Source of the DNA: Verrucomicrobiota bacterium
Lineage (GTDB): Bacteria > Verrucomicrobiota > Kiritimatiellia > CAIQIC01 > Lenti-01
DNA length: 5,330 nt
Assembly (NCBI GenBank): GCA_003451935.1
Contig: DMJA01000272.1
Coordinates: 1-5,330 of the forward strand
Direction: 5' to 3'
A program made the translations under genes and the position numbers. Of the stretch, positions 4,791 through 5,330 are shown piece after piece (positions within the stretch are counted from its first letter, which is position 1; every line of letters begins with the position of its first letter). The notes under the pieces are model-generated. The model did no database searches, had not been told where the DNA came from, and was given only the letters and a program-made list of their open reading frames with translations.

Positions 4791-5330
4791 AACGACGGAT
4801 GGCCGGCACTGGGTTGTGGGGGGTGGGATTTTGCGTGGCGGCCGTTTTGTGGCTGGGTCCGGCCGTCTCGGGTTCCGCCGGCGAGGTTTCCGAGCCGGTG
4901 GTGCACGGCCGGCCGGCGGCGGACTCGGCGGCTCCGGGCGATGCCACCCGGACCTTGAAACGGGATCTGGCGGCAGCCCATTCCCGGCTGGCGGAGGTGG
5001 AGGCCTCCTTGGCGCAGGAAACCAAGGGTAGGGAAAAGGCGGTCCAGGATCTGGTATCCGCCTGGAAGCAGCTGAAAGCCACCCGCGACGAAGCGGAGAA
5101 GCTCCAGCGGCAGGTGGCCGAGACCTCCCGGCTCGCGGGCCGGGCCCGGGAATTTGAGAAGCGCTTGGCGGACAATGCCAAGGAATTGGACGAGCGCAAG
5201 CGCCAGTTGGAGACGGCCCGGGAGTCCCAGACGCGCTTGCAGCGGCAGGTTGACGATTTACAAAAGCGCACGGCGGCGATTCCCGCCCTCGAGGGGCGGG
5301 TCGATCAGGCCCAGGCGGACGTGGCCCGCC
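4787..5330 (+). CDS. Secreted coiled-coil protein of unknown function (3' truncated by window)
   Basis: The frame is open to the window end; 181 residues are visible. It starts with a signal peptide: a charged MKRRMAGTG, the hydrophobic stretch LWGVGFCVAAVLWLGPAV and a likely cleavage after SGSA (near residue 32). The Cys at 16 is not in a good lipobox, so a lipoprotein is unlikely. After a Pro/Ala-rich linker, residues from about 55 on are a long Glu/Lys/Gln/Arg/Ala/Leu-rich heptad pattern (for example KRDLAAAHSRLAEVEASLAQ and RLADNAKELDERKRQLETAR), predicted to be a periplasmic or exported coiled coil. No family could be named; SMC-like hits would reflect coiled-coil composition only. The ATGA overlap with pilT (4787-4790) and the SD at 4776-4780 suggest co-translation with the pilus gene, so a role in the pilus or cell envelope is possible but unproven. 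Confidence 0.8.
   Translation, partial: MKRRMAGTGLWGVGFCVAAVLWLGPAVSGSAGEVSEPVVHGRPAADSAAPGDATRTLKRDLAAAHSRLAEVEASLAQETKGREKAVQDLVSAWKQLKATRDEAEKLQRQVAETSRLAGRAREFEKRLADNAKELDERKRQLETARESQTRLQRQVDDLQKRTAAIPALEGRVDQAQADVAR

Overview
The window is a GC-rich bacterial stretch with SD-type ribosome binding sites before several genes. It carries a RAYT-like transposase tail, a PduO-type cobalamin adenosyltransferase, a c-di-GMP enzyme and type IV pilus genes. The look of the transposase C-terminus, the repeat beside it and the gene mixture suggest a Gram-negative environmental bacterium, perhaps of the Verrucomicrobiota/Kiritimatiellota/PVC group. This is a weak inference from pattern memory, since no rRNA or other phylogenetic marker is present.

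Layout. Bases 1-507 (+) hold the 3' part of a REP-associated tyrosine transposase (RAYT)-like gene whose catalytic domain lies outside the window. Right after it (518-571) is a short tandem repeat with a 23-bp period, plausibly a REP-like element. Bases 610-1080 (-) encode a short PduO-type ATP:cob(I)alamin adenosyltransferase, convergent to the transposase. A divergent intergenic region (1081-1278) with an imperfect palindrome separates it from a large (+) gene (1279-2979). That gene encodes a three-domain c-di-GMP protein in the order GGDEF, response receiver, HD-GYP. Overlapping its 3' end is a prepilin-like gene (2964-3413). Next comes an AT-rich 231-bp intergenic region (3414-3644) with several overlapping inverted repeats. 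It is followed by pilT (3645-4790), which is intact in frame except for a single in-frame TAG just before the Walker A motif. The pilT stop overlaps by ATGA a secreted coiled-coil protein gene (4787 to window end), which runs off the window with no stop codon.

How the genes may work together. The c-di-GMP enzyme, the pilin and the PilT retraction ATPase form a plausible surface-motility/attachment neighbourhood. The c-di-GMP gene and the pilin overlap, and pilT and the coiled-coil gene overlap, so two translationally coupled pairs are likely. The adenosyltransferase is probably an unrelated housekeeping or accessory function, and the RAYT/repeat is a mobile-element-derived module.

The most notable observation is the nonsense codon in pilT. 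As read, it would leave a 121-residue N-terminal fragment and remove the ATPase. No clearly new system is visible. The other items worth attention are the internal position of the receiver domain, the altered GGDEF and HD-GYP motifs, and the structured pilT leader.
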